From Candidatus Omnitrophota bacterium (GTDB lineage Bacteria > Hinthialibacterota > Hinthialibacteria > Hinthialibacterales > JAKPRU01), in NCBI GenBank assembly GCA_029568995.1, contig JAKPYU010000499.1:1-44965 (forward strand): 44,965 nucleotides of DNA, written 5' to 3'. Position 1 is the first letter of the stretch. Each line of letters opens with the position of its first letter. The translations under genes and the position numbers were made by a program. The notes under the pieces were generated by a model. The model did no database searches. It was not told the DNA's origin and was given only the letters and a program-made list of their open reading frames with translations. Of this stretch, positions 1 through 7,983 are shown piece after piece.

Positions 1-1333
1 CCAGCCGCACCAGCGTCGTCAACGCAAGCGCCTGACGGGGAGTAAAGAGATCGGCAAATCGCTCCATGCCGTAGTTTCGTTGGGAAAATGCGCGGCCAGC
101 ACCACTGCCCCCGCCTCTGGGAGTCAGTTCATCGGGCACCAGGCTCAATGGCCCTGTATGCTTTTTCTCTCGTTCGCGTAATTTCTTTTCTGCTGCGCGG
201 ACTGCCTGAAGATCGTTTTGATTGGGGAGGCGATAGAAACGGCCCTTCTCATCCTTTCTCGTGGTGACGACTGCGAAAAGCCGGGCATCCGCCGCACCAC
301 CGTGCCGAGGTTTCAACTGCGCGCGAACCGAGGTAACCGGCGTGGTATAGCCGCAAACCGGGCAGGTTGCGGCCCCCCGCTGTACCGTGCCTTCCCGGAC
401 CTGTTTCGCCTTCGCGTTTTCAATGATTTCAAAATCGACTCGTTTCTTGTTGGCATCCGGGATCATTCGCAGCGCCATCGAGCGATTCGCCTTTTTTGCC
501 AGCCACAAAAACCGCATCAACGGCACTTCCGCCCCGCACCCCGGCCCCTCGCATTGGATGGTCCTTGCCCAGAGGTAAGCGATGGGTGTCGCACCATCCG
601 GGTCCTTCGGATAGAAGCGTCCCAATTCTTTTTCCGCTTCTTTCCGAATCCATTCTCCCCATTTACGAACTTCATCGGCGAGTCGTTGGCCATACTTGGG
701 GATATATTCCAGCACCACCTTGTTCAGCAGCACGGCCACGGGGTTGAGATCGCTTGCGAAGGCATCCGCGCCCACTCGCAGCGCCTCCAGGGGAATGGAC
801 CCGCCCCCGGCGAATGGATCGACCACCAGCGGTCGGGTCCCCGGCTCGCCGCCGAGCGCCTCATACGCCGCCTGGGTCAGGTTCCGCGCGGTCTCCAGAA
901 AATGCGTCTCGGTAGAGGCCTCCCATGCCGCAAAATCCGCAATGAAATCCAGCAGCGTATGACGAAGCATATTGAGGTGTTCGGGGATATCCGGTGAAAG
1001 GGAGAGTTCTTTCTTCGCGATGGCAACCCAGCGTCCCCAGGAGATCTCGGAGCAAAGTCCCGCCACGGATTCGTTCTCCATGGCGGAGTGGGCGAACTCG
1101 GTAATGATTTGTGCGGCCTTCTCTCGAAACACAGACGGGCAATATTCATCCGCCGGGTCCGGCCAGAGTGCTGCGCAGATCACCGCCCGGCACGCCGCGA
1201 GCGGTCGCCGCGCCCACCAGATATGAAGCGTGGAGATATGCCCATGCCGAATGCTCTTCTCTCGCCGCGCATGAGCCGAAATCCGCTTGATCGGCAGGTC
1301 CACTTCAATGAGACGCTTGGGGTATTCTCTCAC
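1..1333 (-). CDS. DUF1156-family DNA methylase, N-terminal part (runs off window)
   Basis: Putative adenine-specific DNA methyltransferase of the DUF1156 family. The reading frame stays open to the window edge, so the C-terminus (including the expected NPPY-type catalytic motif) is missing. The N-terminus carries the family's opening, EVDLPIKRISAHARREKSIR, followed by HISTLHIWWARRPLAACRAV. A SAM-binding motif I, DPFAGGGSIPLEALR, follows further in. Paired cysteines (CEGPGC near residue 267, CPVC near residue 323) look like a zinc ribbon inserted in the methylase fold. I chose the GTG start at 1333 because GGAAAGAGG lies just upstream and the downstream sequence aligns with the family start. 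DUF1156 methylases are known from defence islands, often beside large helicases and DUF499 ATPases. The helicase at 2866-6294 on the same strand fits that setting. The family call is strong; a defence role is inferred from context. Confidence 0.9.
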   Translation of the reverse strand, partial: MREYPKRLIEVDLPIKRISAHARREKSIRHGHISTLHIWWARRPLAACRAVICAALWPDPADEYCPSVFREKAAQIITEFAHSAMENESVAGLCSEISWGRWVAIAKKELSLSPDIPEHLNMLRHTLLDFIADFAAWEASTETHFLETARNLTQAAYEALGGEPGTRPLVVDPFAGGGSIPLEALRVGADAFASDLNPVAVLLNKVVLEYIPKYGQRLADEVRKWGEWIRKEAEKELGRFYPKDPDGATPIAYLWARTIQCEGPGCGAEVPLMRFLWLAKKANRSMALRMIPDANKKRVDFEIIENAKAKQVREGTVQRGAATCPVCGYTTPVTSVRAQLKPRHGGAADARLFAVVTTRKDEKGRFYRLPNQNDLQAVRAAEKKLREREKKHTGPLSLVPDELTPRGGGSGAGRAFSQRNYGMERFADLFTPRQALALTTLVRL

Positions 1334-1351
1334 CGTTCCTCTTTCCTTCCC

Positions 1352-1460
1352 CTTCGTGCCTTTGTGCCTTTGTGGTTCAAGAAGAATAACCACTAAGACA
1401 CGAAGACACCAAGATTCTGTCGTTCTTCTTCGTGCCTTTGTGCCTTCGTGGTTCATCTCT
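1352..1460. repeat. Left ~108-bp direct repeat flanking the GxxExxY gene
   Basis: This block lies in the same orientation as a near-identical block at 1976-2084. Both read CTTCGTGCCTTTGTGCC-type sequence, then AACCACTAAGACACGAAGAC, then another copy of the GTGCCTTTGTGCCTTCGTGG phrase. Internally it is an imperfect inverted repeat, because the AACCAC-AAGACACGAAGACAC phrase is the reverse complement of the GTG-CTTTGTG-CTTCGTGGTT phrase. A further half copy follows at about 1461-1510. Confidence 0.8.
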
Positions 1461-1511
1461 TTTCTTCATTTCTTCGTGCCTTTGTGTCTTTGTGGTTCAC
1501 CTCTTCTCGCT

Positions 1512-1907
1512 TCACAGCACAACCCTTCGAATCCCCTCCTTGATCACCGGCACGTTGAAGTTGATCAGCAATCCCAGCCGATGGCCCGTCAGTTTCAGAT
1601 ACGTTAGCAGTTGCGCCGTATAAAGCGGGATCATTGCCTCCACCGCTTTCAATTCCACCACCAGGCAATTATCGACAAGCACATCCAGCCGTAACGCCGC
1701 ATCCAGCCGAATCCCGTCATACACCACCGGCACCGAAACCTGGTTCATGAATTGCACACCCTGTTTCCGGATCTCGTGGCACAGGCATACTTCATAGACG
1801 CTCTCCAGCAACCCCGGCCCGAGCTCGGAATGGACCTGATAGGCAGCCTCCACGACAAGCCTGGCGGCATTCTCAGCCCGCTCCGGTATGGGCGCGTACG
1901 GTTTCAT
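1512..1907 (-). CDS. GxxExxY family protein
   Basis: Small protein of 131 residues belonging to the GxxExxY family, named for the motif seen here as GPGLLESVYE (residues about 30-39). After it come LDVLVDNCLVVELKAVEAM and a C-terminal LLINFNVPVIKEGIRRVVL, both typical of the family. The D-x(n)-E-x-K pattern (LDVLVDN...VVELKAV) is what one expects of a PD-(D/E)XK nuclease fold, but no activity is established. The length matches the usual 120-135 residues. The gene lies between two long direct repeats and interrupts the methylase-helicase block. Members often occur as several copies per genome next to such repeats, so this is probably a mobile or repeat-borne cassette rather than a partner of the methylase. 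Confidence 0.9.
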   Translation of the reverse strand: MKPYAPIPERAENAARLVVEAAYQVHSELGPGLLESVYEVCLCHEIRKQGVQFMNQVSVPVVYDGIRLDAALRLDVLVDNCLVVELKAVEAMIPLYTAQLLTYLKLTGHRLGLLINFNVPVIKEGIRRVVL

Positions 1908-1975
1908 ATTCCCGATCCTGATTGCGAAGATGATTAACCACTAAGACACGAAGACACAAAAAGATCGCTCCGTTT

Positions 1976-2084
1976 CTTCGTGTCTTTGTGCCTTTGTGGT
2001 TGAAGAAAATAACCACCAAGACACGAAGACACTAAGATTCTGTCATTCTTCTTCGTGCCTTTGTGCCTTGGTGGTTCATTCTTA
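1976..2084. repeat. Right ~108-bp direct repeat flanking the GxxExxY gene
   Basis: Near-identical by eye to 1352-1460 and in the same orientation, with a few substitutions and one single-base length difference. An additional partial copy in the family (AACCACTAAGACACGAAGAC) begins at 1936, immediately upstream of the GxxExxY gene. The pair brackets 1461-1975, which holds only the GxxExxY gene and repeat fragments. Confidence 0.8.
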
Positions 2085-2098
2085 TCCGTCCTTGACCT

Positions 2099-2581
2099 CT
2101 ATTCCCCCACCAATCGTTTCGCTTCAGCCGCCAAAGACGCATGAACCCAGAAACCGACACGAGGCAACTCATCAAGGACTGGACCGATCTGATCAACCAC
2201 GCCATGCCGCTTTGCCAGAATCAGAAGCCCCAGGGTCCCGCAAAGAGGGATACCCAGCGAGACGGCACATTTTCTGGCCGCATAATCATCCAGGATCGCC
2301 CCACATTCCTTGTGTTCGTAAGACCACGTGAGCACCTCGGACTCCCCACGGCCCAAGTCCCAACCTGCAATAGCGGGACTGACGGCAGAGACATTCACTA
2401 TCCGAGAGCTGCCAAGGCTGTCAATCCACGAGGCCGCCGGGTTGCCCATCGGCCCCGCGTTGATCTCGGCCATAACACCAGAGGGAATGAGGAACTGAGG
2501 GAGTATCGCATCCAACCGTTCCAAGAGCCCCAATCGAGACAACACGATAATGGGCGAGGAATTCACCACCCACTCAATCAT
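2099..2581 (-). CDS. PIN-domain protein (DUF3368-like), probable toxin
   Basis: About 160 residues. It is a PIN-domain RNase-like toxin of the DUF3368 type. The N-terminal VVNSSPIIVLSRLGLLERLD supplies the first acidic/Ser-rich PIN strand in this subfamily's form. GRGESEVLTWSYE gives the conserved acidic E, and AILDDYAARKCA gives the LDD motif, followed by GTLGLLILAKRHG. The ATG at 2581 (protein starts MIEWVV) overlaps the end of the UPF0175 gene by 8 bases, which fixes the start and implies translational coupling. Such pairs act as toxin-antitoxin modules in which the PIN protein cleaves RNA. The antitoxin assignment rests on the neighbour and on known pairings of these families. Confidence 0.85.
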   Translation of the reverse strand: MIEWVVNSSPIIVLSRLGLLERLDAILPQFLIPSGVMAEINAGPMGNPAASWIDSLGSSRIVNVSAVSPAIAGWDLGRGESEVLTWSYEHKECGAILDDYAARKCAVSLGIPLCGTLGLLILAKRHGVVDQIGPVLDELPRVGFWVHASLAAEAKRLVGE

Positions 2582-2828
2582 GTTCCAGTTCCCTCCCAAG
2601 TTCCTCCGGAGCCAATTGGAAGGGCGATACCTGAAAACGATGGAGCGTATCGAGGAACTCCTCGCGGCTCATTTCGGTGAGTTCCGCCGCCTTCGATTGC
2701 GACAATCTCCCTATCTCATACCATTTCACCGCCGCCGCGATCCGCATTTCCCGGAGAAAATGGGCGGAGTCATCCCGAAAAAGGGAGAAAGCACTTTCCG
2801 GTATTTCGAGCGTGAGTCTGACGGACAT
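2574..2828 (-). CDS. UPF0175 family protein, probable antitoxin
   Basis: 84 residues starting MSVRLTLEIPESAF, a typical UPF0175 opening. It continues with MRIAAAVKWYEIGRLSQSKA and AAELTEMSREEFLDTLHRF, a predicted HTH-like helical region. AAGGAG lies about 8 bases upstream of the ATG at 2828. It is the upstream member of an overlapping pair with the PIN protein at 2099-2581. The usual reading is antitoxin and DNA-binding autorepressor. The pair sits 37 bases after the helicase gene, so it may be read through from that operon or act as an addiction module holding the defence block in place. Confidence 0.85.
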   Translation of the reverse strand: MSVRLTLEIPESAFSLFRDDSAHFLREMRIAAAVKWYEIGRLSQSKAAELTEMSREEFLDTLHRFQVSPFQLAPEELGRELEHD

Positions 2829-2865
2829 CCTCGGATTCTCCTTTCTTCACAAAGACGCAATACAA

Positions 2866-5800
2866 TTATGCATCCGCAGCTGGCTCTTGCGCCAGTATTT
2901 CCTTCGCCCCCACGTGGTAATGCTCAATCTTCACCAGCGGTTTCCAGCCCAGACGAATCGGGTCCTGGATCAGGTGAATCTCCGGCGTTGCCGCGCAGTG
3001 GAACACCACGTAAAGCCAGTAATCCTTCTTCAGCCGTTCCGCAGTCTTGTATTCATTGGTCGTCAGCGCCACTTCGCCCACTGCCGCACGCCCTTTTACC
3101 TCAATGAACCGAACTTCGATAGCGGTCTGGGGATCTTCTGGATGCGGCTTGCGTGAGATCAGATCGAATCCACGGTTCTGGTCCTCCACACTTTCAACCT
3201 GCCAGCCCCGTGCTTCCTCGTAAGCAGTAACCGCCTGAACCGCGATCCGTTCCACCTCTTCATCTTGAAGCATGGAAGAAATCTCCGGCGATGTTCTCTC
3301 AGGATGGGGCAGCACCCACGCCCGCCCGACATGCTGGATCTCGCCGATTGTGCATTGCCGTTCCTGTTCGAGTTCTTCCCTTCTTCGCTCCAGCCGCGCA
3401 TTCAGTTCATACAGTCGGTCTTCCACCTGCTTGATATTCGCCGCCAGGATCGGGGAAGCATCCCCCCGTTCCTGTTGGCCCACGAATTCGATCATTCTCA
3501 GGTTCTGACGGTGGATCAGCTCTTTGAGACTGATTTCGATATGTTCCGAAATCGTGCGGGTCTCACGCTCCCGTCCCGCCGCAATCTCCGCCAGGAACGA
3601 TCTCAGCGACTCGTCAATCAGAAATCGTTCTGCGTCGCTCCTGTCGGGCAGATGGTCCATGTCCGGCACCGATGTTCCTTTCGGTGCAGGAACCAGGTCC
3701 AAAAACGCGGTAGGCTGCCGAATCTGCATTGTCCCGTCCGGGCCGGTTCGCACAACGAATAGACGACGATGCAGATAGTTCCCTCGTCCGTCTTTGACAC
3801 ACGCCGCAAACACATCCAGTCGATGAGGTTCCTGATGATGAAGATCGTAGAAGACGCTTCCCCGCTGTAAATCGTCGCGCACACTCTCCAAAACATCCTC
3901 ACGCACCGCCTCAAAAAGCGGATGACCCGGCGTCACCCATTCACACGTTGGATTCTTGACAAGGAGTGTCTTATCGAAAACGATCTGGCGATATTCACGC
4001 CCCAGCTTCCCGAATCGCGGTTCCAGGCGCTCTCCAATCGGCCACAGCGTCCGGGGCACACGCCCGATCCGATAGACGTGAGATTCTTTCCCGGTTTCCT
4101 TGGGATGAATCCCGACCAGGGGGGCCGCTTCGGAAAAGAAGTCTTCCACCACTTCGGGAACCAAGCGCCTCTCACGGGCCTCGGCAGACTTGCCGATCAG
4201 TGCGGAAAGATTCAGTTCGCGCTTGGCCAGTCCTTCCAAGGTCGAGTCTGTGATCCGTCGAAATCGGTCGGTATCGACTTCCTCGACAATGCGGTTCTTG
4301 ATGGCATCCTCTGTCAGGTTCTGCGCATACATATCCCGGATCATGCGCTCCAGATGATTCGCCGGGAACACGTCGCCAAGCACATTGAAGACTTTCCCCG
4401 TCCTCTCCGGATCAAGATCGTCCTCGATCCGCTCAATCCGCTCGAACAGCTTGTGAAGCACACGTCCCTCGCGAGTGTTCGTGGCGACAAAATTCAGAAT
4501 CAGGCAGTTCTTTTCCTGACCGTACCGGTGAATGCGCCCCATCCGCTGTTCGAGGCGGATCGGATTCCACGGGATATCGTAGTTGATCATGAACCAGCAG
4601 AATTGCAGGTTGATTCCTTCACCCGCCGCTTCCGTGGCGACCATCACCTGGCAGTCATCCCGAAACTCCCGCTCCGCGTATAACCGGCTGTCGGGAGTAT
4701 CCCGGTCCCCGATCTTCATACCGCCGTGGATCTGCGTCACGGAAAGATCCCACTCCCGAAGTTTGCGAACCAGATAATCGAGAGTCTCCTTGTTCTCCGT
4801 GAAGATCAGCAACTTCATGTCACGGTCTTGAAAGACTCCCCGGTCTGTAATCACCTGCCTCAGTCTCACCAACTTGGATTCGATTTCACGCTCCTCCAGC
4901 AAGAGAGCCTGTCGGATCAGCTTCTCCAATTGCAGGATCTCCTCGCGAAGCGCGGCAGGATCGATGGAGGCAACCACTTCCTCCAGTTTTTGCAGGATCT
5001 TCTCTCTCTCCTCATCCGGCAAATCGTCAAAATCGTCCGGGATTTTCTTTTCGATCTGTTCCTGCCGGTATTTCTCAGGATCTTCCAGGATCTTCTGTCG
5101 TTTGTCGCGCATCCGTTCCAGGCTGCGCCGAACAGCGAAAATGCTGGATGCAAAGCGACGCTGCAACATCGCCATAGTGAATCCCAAGGCACGACCCCGT
5201 GCCGAATCTTCCGCTGCCGCCTTGATAGACTGGTCTTCCACATACCGAGTTAAGGCGTCGTAGAAATCCCACTCGTCCGCGTCGATCTGAAACTCCACGG
5301 TTTGAACGCGGCGATTGGTGAAGAGTTTCTTGACCGAACCGGTCTCCGGGTCCGGGAAAGAAACCAGCGCCTCTTTCACACGGCGAAGGTAAAACGGCGC
5401 GCTGTTTCGTCGCATCGCCTCTTCGAGGCTCTTCACATCGCCGTATACATCGCGATCAAGAAGTTCCAGAAACAGGCAGAAATTCTTCGGATCGCCCTTA
5501 TGTGGGGTCGCCGTCATCAGCAGATAATGGTCGGTTCGAGAGGAAAGTGCTTCCCCCAACCGATAGGCAAGGGTTTTCTTGTCGGGGCTGGAAGCGCTCA
5601 TCTTGTGGGCCTCATCCACGATGATCAGGTCCCACTGGCTGCGCATCAGGCTTTCGTTTGCGTCTTCAATTCGGGAGACCCACGAAACGGAGGTGATAGC
5701 CTGATTCTTCTCTTGCCATGGATTGGAGCCATAGTTCGCTCGGAGAATTTCTCCCCGCACAATATCGAACGATTCCCGAAACTTATCCTTGAGTTCACGC

Positions 5801-6294
5801 TGCCACTGAAAGGAGAGGTTGGCGGGGGTGATAATGAGTGTCCTCTTCACAAGCCCTCGAATCTTGAGTTCCTTCAGGAGCAACCCCGCCATGATCGTCT
5901 TGCCCGCGCCCGGATCATCCGCCAGAAGGAACCGAATCCTGGGAAGGGAAATGAAATAGTCGTAGACCGCTTCGAGCTGATGGGGAAGCGGGTCCACCCG
6001 TGCGATGGAAAGGGAAAAATACGGGTCGTATTCGTACGCCAGACCAAGCCTCAGTGATTCGATTCCAAGGCGAAATCTGCCCGGATCGCCGTCAAACGGC
6101 TCTTTCTCCGGGGATACGTTCAGTTGGGCAAGCTGAATGGTGTTGAGGACGGGTTCATGCACAAAGCCCGTGTTGAGTCCCTTTCCGATGAGTTTAACCG
6201 AATCCCCCATCGGAACCGTCACAATCACCTGAACCGGCTCGGGAAAGATCGGGCCTCGGACAATCACTCCTGATTTCAACTGATCGAGCTGCAT
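2866..6294 (-). CDS. SNF2-family helicase with C-terminal DUF3883 domain
   Basis: Large superfamily 2 helicase/translocase, 1142 residues from the start chosen here. Motif I is DDPGAGKTIMAGLLLKELK (residues about 127-145). Motif II is VDEAH (about 226-230), motif III LLMTATPHKG and motif VI EQRMGRIHRYGQ. A charged, probably coiled-coil stretch lies between the two RecA lobes (RQKILEDPEKYRQEQIEKK onward). The last ~110 residues (about 1020-1110) resemble DUF3883, with ARGWQVESVEDQNRGFDL and FIEVKGRA, a nuclease-like fold found at the ends of restriction and defence proteins. I chose the ATG at 6294 because CGGGGGT precedes it at good distance; a longer frame exists up to 6360 without a clear ribosome site. 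It probably works with the DUF1156 methylase in a DISARM- or restriction-like defence system. The partner assignment is inference. Confidence 0.9.
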   Translation of the reverse strand: MQLDQLKSGVIVRGPIFPEPVQVIVTVPMGDSVKLIGKGLNTGFVHEPVLNTIQLAQLNVSPEKEPFDGDPGRFRLGIESLRLGLAYEYDPYFSLSIARVDPLPHQLEAVYDYFISLPRIRFLLADDPGAGKTIMAGLLLKELKIRGLVKRTLIITPANLSFQWQRELKDKFRESFDIVRGEILRANYGSNPWQEKNQAITSVSWVSRIEDANESLMRSQWDLIIVDEAHKMSASSPDKKTLAYRLGEALSSRTDHYLLMTATPHKGDPKNFCLFLELLDRDVYGDVKSLEEAMRRNSAPFYLRRVKEALVSFPDPETGSVKKLFTNRRVQTVEFQIDADEWDFYDALTRYVEDQSIKAAAEDSARGRALGFTMAMLQRRFASSIFAVRRSLERMRDKRQKILEDPEKYRQEQIEKKIPDDFDDLPDEEREKILQKLEEVVASIDPAALREEILQLEKLIRQALLLEEREIESKLVRLRQVITDRGVFQDRDMKLLIFTENKETLDYLVRKLREWDLSVTQIHGGMKIGDRDTPDSRLYAEREFRDDCQVMVATEAAGEGINLQFCWFMINYDIPWNPIRLEQRMGRIHRYGQEKNCLILNFVATNTREGRVLHKLFERIERIEDDLDPERTGKVFNVLGDVFPANHLERMIRDMYAQNLTEDAIKNRIVEEVDTDRFRRITDSTLEGLAKRELNLSALIGKSAEARERRLVPEVVEDFFSEAAPLVGIHPKETGKESHVYRIGRVPRTLWPIGERLEPRFGKLGREYRQIVFDKTLLVKNPTCEWVTPGHPLFEAVREDVLESVRDDLQRGSVFYDLHHQEPHRLDVFAACVKDGRGNYLHRRLFVVRTGPDGTMQIRQPTAFLDLVPAPKGTSVPDMDHLPDRSDAERFLIDESLRSFLAEIAAGRERETRTISEHIEISLKELIHRQNLRMIEFVGQQERGDASPILAANIKQVEDRLYELNARLERRREELEQERQCTIGEIQHVGRAWVLPHPERTSPEISSMLQDEEVERIAVQAVTAYEEARGWQVESVEDQNRGFDLISRKPHPEDPQTAIEVRFIEVKGRAAVGEVALTTNEYKTAERLKKDYWLYVVFHCAATPEIHLIQDPIRLGWKPLVKIEHYHVGAKEILAQEPAADA

Positions 6295-6643
6295 TTCAGC
6301 ACCCCCGATTCGCATGGAGTCAACAAAACGGAAAAGCGTCCTTGCGGTAACAAGGAACAAGACATCCTACCATCTCGCATCAAAACACACAAGTGCCACA
6401 AATTCAAACCCTTGTGTTGTCTATTGCGTCAATCAAAAATCATCCTGCAGCGGCAAAAAAGAGCTTGCGGGATCGATAAGACCATTATACAATTAGAATA
6501 TCTGGAGTGACTTCTTTCGTCTCGCCGGTGGAAGGTTGATTTGAATCCTCTTATCACCTGCCGGACTAAGAATCTATGGATTCTTGGTTTGGAGAAACGA
6601 GGCAGTTGGCAAAATGGCCTTGCTTGGAAGGAGGAAATCCCTC
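6295..6643. other. Divergent intergenic region between helicase and Liv operon
   Basis: 349 bases with no credible gene. It contains a candidate promoter for the rightward operon (listed separately) and an inverted repeat with arms ACACAAG/CTTGTGT near 6388-6420. That repeat may be a terminator-like or regulatory structure. No promoter for the leftward helicase could be identified with confidence. Confidence 0.5.
6465..6493 (+). promoter_or_regulatory. Putative sigma70-type promoter of the Liv/radical SAM operon
   Basis: TTGCGG at 6465-6470, a 17-base spacer, then TACAAT at 6488-6493. The -10 element matches consensus at five of six positions; the -35 is weaker. It would leave a leader of roughly 145 bases before the binding-protein ATG. 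Pattern match only. Confidence 0.35.
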
Positions 6644-7768
6644 ATGAACAACAAAGCCCTGATTGGGGTAGCAGCCGCCGCAGTTGTGGTTGTTGCCGTA
6701 TTGATAGTGCAACCATGGACTTCATCTTCAAACACAATCACATTTGGAGCCACATTTCCCCTCACCGGCGAGGTCGCCTCCTACGGTCAGAAAGCAAAAC
6801 GCGGAATCGAATTGGCCGTCACAGACCAAAACGCCAAGGGAGGACTGCTGGGAAAGCAGATCTCGGTGGACTTCCAGGATGATCGAAACGATAAAAAAGA
6901 GGCTGTTTCGATCATGACGAAATTCGCGACCATCGATAAGGTGCCCGTCGTGTTCGGGTCCGCCGGAAGTGGCGTTAGTCTGGCAATTGCTCCTCTGGCG
7001 AACAGGTACAAGGTTGTACTGATCTCGCCTATTTCCTCATCATCTCAGCTTTCAACAGAGGGAGGCGATTTTTTCTTTAGAACCGTTCCTGCGGATGACT
7101 TGCAGGCAGAGGTCCTGTCAAAGTGGGTATTTGATTCCGGGGCTAGGAGAGTCGCTGTGATCTATACGAACAACTCCTGGGGCAAGCCGCTCGCAGAAGG
7201 ATTCCAAACGAGATTTGAAGCCTTGGGGGGGCAGGTAATCAACTCAGAAGGTGTCCAGGAAAACACGGCAGATTTCCGTACAATCATTGCCAAACTCAAA
7301 GGAATGGAAAACCTCGAATCTGTTGTCTCTCCCACATATCCAAAGGAAGGTGGCGTGTTCGTTCGGCAATCCAAGGAACTCGAACTCAGTGTTCCCATGT
7401 TCGGGGGCGACAACTGGGGTTCACCGGAATTTCGTAATATCGCCGGGGACGCGGCGGAAGGTGTCTTCTACACAGCGCCATCTGAGAGCACCAGCCCCAC
7501 TTTCAACGCATTTGCCGAGCAGTACAAAGCCAAATATGGCGAGGAACCCGATGTGTTCGGAGCCTATGCCTACGATGCTGCCACGGCGATTTTCCGAGCG
7601 GTAGAAGCCTCTGGTACCACAGATCCTGAGAAAGTCCGCGAAGCGCTCTTGAAAGTATCGTTCCTCGGTGTTTCGGGCGAAATTGCGTTCCGCGCCAACG
7701 GGGATCTCGAATCCGAAGCATTTGCGAAGAAGACCATCAACAACGGCCAAGCCATTGATATCAAGTAG
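6644..7768 (+). CDS. Branched-chain amino acid-type ABC transporter substrate-binding protein (LivJ-like)
   Basis: Type 1 periplasmic binding protein of 374 residues, the substrate-recognition part of the HAAT importer encoded downstream. Residues about 5-22 form a hydrophobic N-terminal segment (ALIGVAAAAVVVVAVLIVQ). No lipobox cysteine is visible, so it is either cleaved by signal peptidase I or stays membrane-anchored by this helix. The mature part starts ITFGATFPLTGEVASYGQ, a typical LivJ opening, and later has VVFGSAGSGVSLAIAPLAN and DVFGAYAYDAATAIFRAVE. The ATG at 6644 follows GGAAGGAGG at about 8 bases; an upstream in-frame ATG at 6584 has no such site. It is the first gene of the operon. 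The ligand cannot be read from the sequence, and the neighbours suggest it need not be an ordinary amino acid. Confidence 0.9.
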   Translation: MNNKALIGVAAAAVVVVAVLIVQPWTSSSNTITFGATFPLTGEVASYGQKAKRGIELAVTDQNAKGGLLGKQISVDFQDDRNDKKEAVSIMTKFATIDKVPVVFGSAGSGVSLAIAPLANRYKVVLISPISSSSQLSTEGGDFFFRTVPADDLQAEVLSKWVFDSGARRVAVIYTNNSWGKPLAEGFQTRFEALGGQVINSEGVQENTADFRTIIAKLKGMENLESVVSPTYPKEGGVFVRQSKELELSVPMFGGDNWGSPEFRNIAGDAAEGVFYTAPSESTSPTFNAFAEQYKAKYGEEPDVFGAYAYDAATAIFRAVEASGTTDPEKVREALLKVSFLGVSGEIAFRANGDLESEAFAKKTINNGQAIDIK

Positions 7769-7779
7769 GGAGATACAGA

Positions 7780-7983
7780 ATGCCTATAAAGATGCAGTCT
7801 GCCGACCAGGGCCTTGAAAACAATCGGTTTCACGAATCTGAATCGGCAAATGAGGACGCGATTCTTGAATTCAAGAAACGAATGCTCGAATGGCCGAATC
7901 CTGTGGAATATGTGAACAACATGTACGGCTGTCATCCGAGCGATGATGACAACGAGTACTTTAAGGTGATATTCTCGAAATGA
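7780..7983 (+). CDS. 67-residue peptide preceding the radical SAM enzyme (possible RiPP precursor)
   Basis: Small acidic protein with no recognised family. Its start is supported by GGGAGATACAG just before the ATG, and its stop overlaps the start of the radical SAM gene (ATGA), so the two are translationally coupled. The first half is polar and helical in character (ANEDAILEFKKRMLEW). The C-terminal part, YVNNMYGCHPSDDDNEYFKV, holds the only cysteine plus several Tyr, Asp and Asn residues. There is no signal peptide and no transmembrane segment. A short gene directly upstream of, and overlapping, a SPASM-type radical SAM gene is the usual layout of a peptide precursor and its maturase. It could instead be a small accessory or leader-binding protein, though it does not look like PqqD (too short, no matching pattern). 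The gene is well supported; the function is inference. Confidence 0.7.
   Translation: MPIKMQSADQGLENNRFHESESANEDAILEFKKRMLEWPNPVEYVNNMYGCHPSDDDNEYFKVIFSK

Noticed and set aside
218-997. 259-residue plus-strand frame opposite the methylase
   Set aside because: Antisense to a clear DUF1156 methylase reading frame with family motifs.
1352-2084. CRISPR-like array near the GxxExxY gene
   Set aside because: The repeats are two long direct copies and fragments with no regular spacers; they enclose a gene and are a different kind of repeat.
6388-6420. ACACAAG/CTTGTGT inverted repeat as a riboswitch or operator
   Set aside because: Arms are only seven bases with an 18-base loop; too weak for a specific call and noted only in the gap description.
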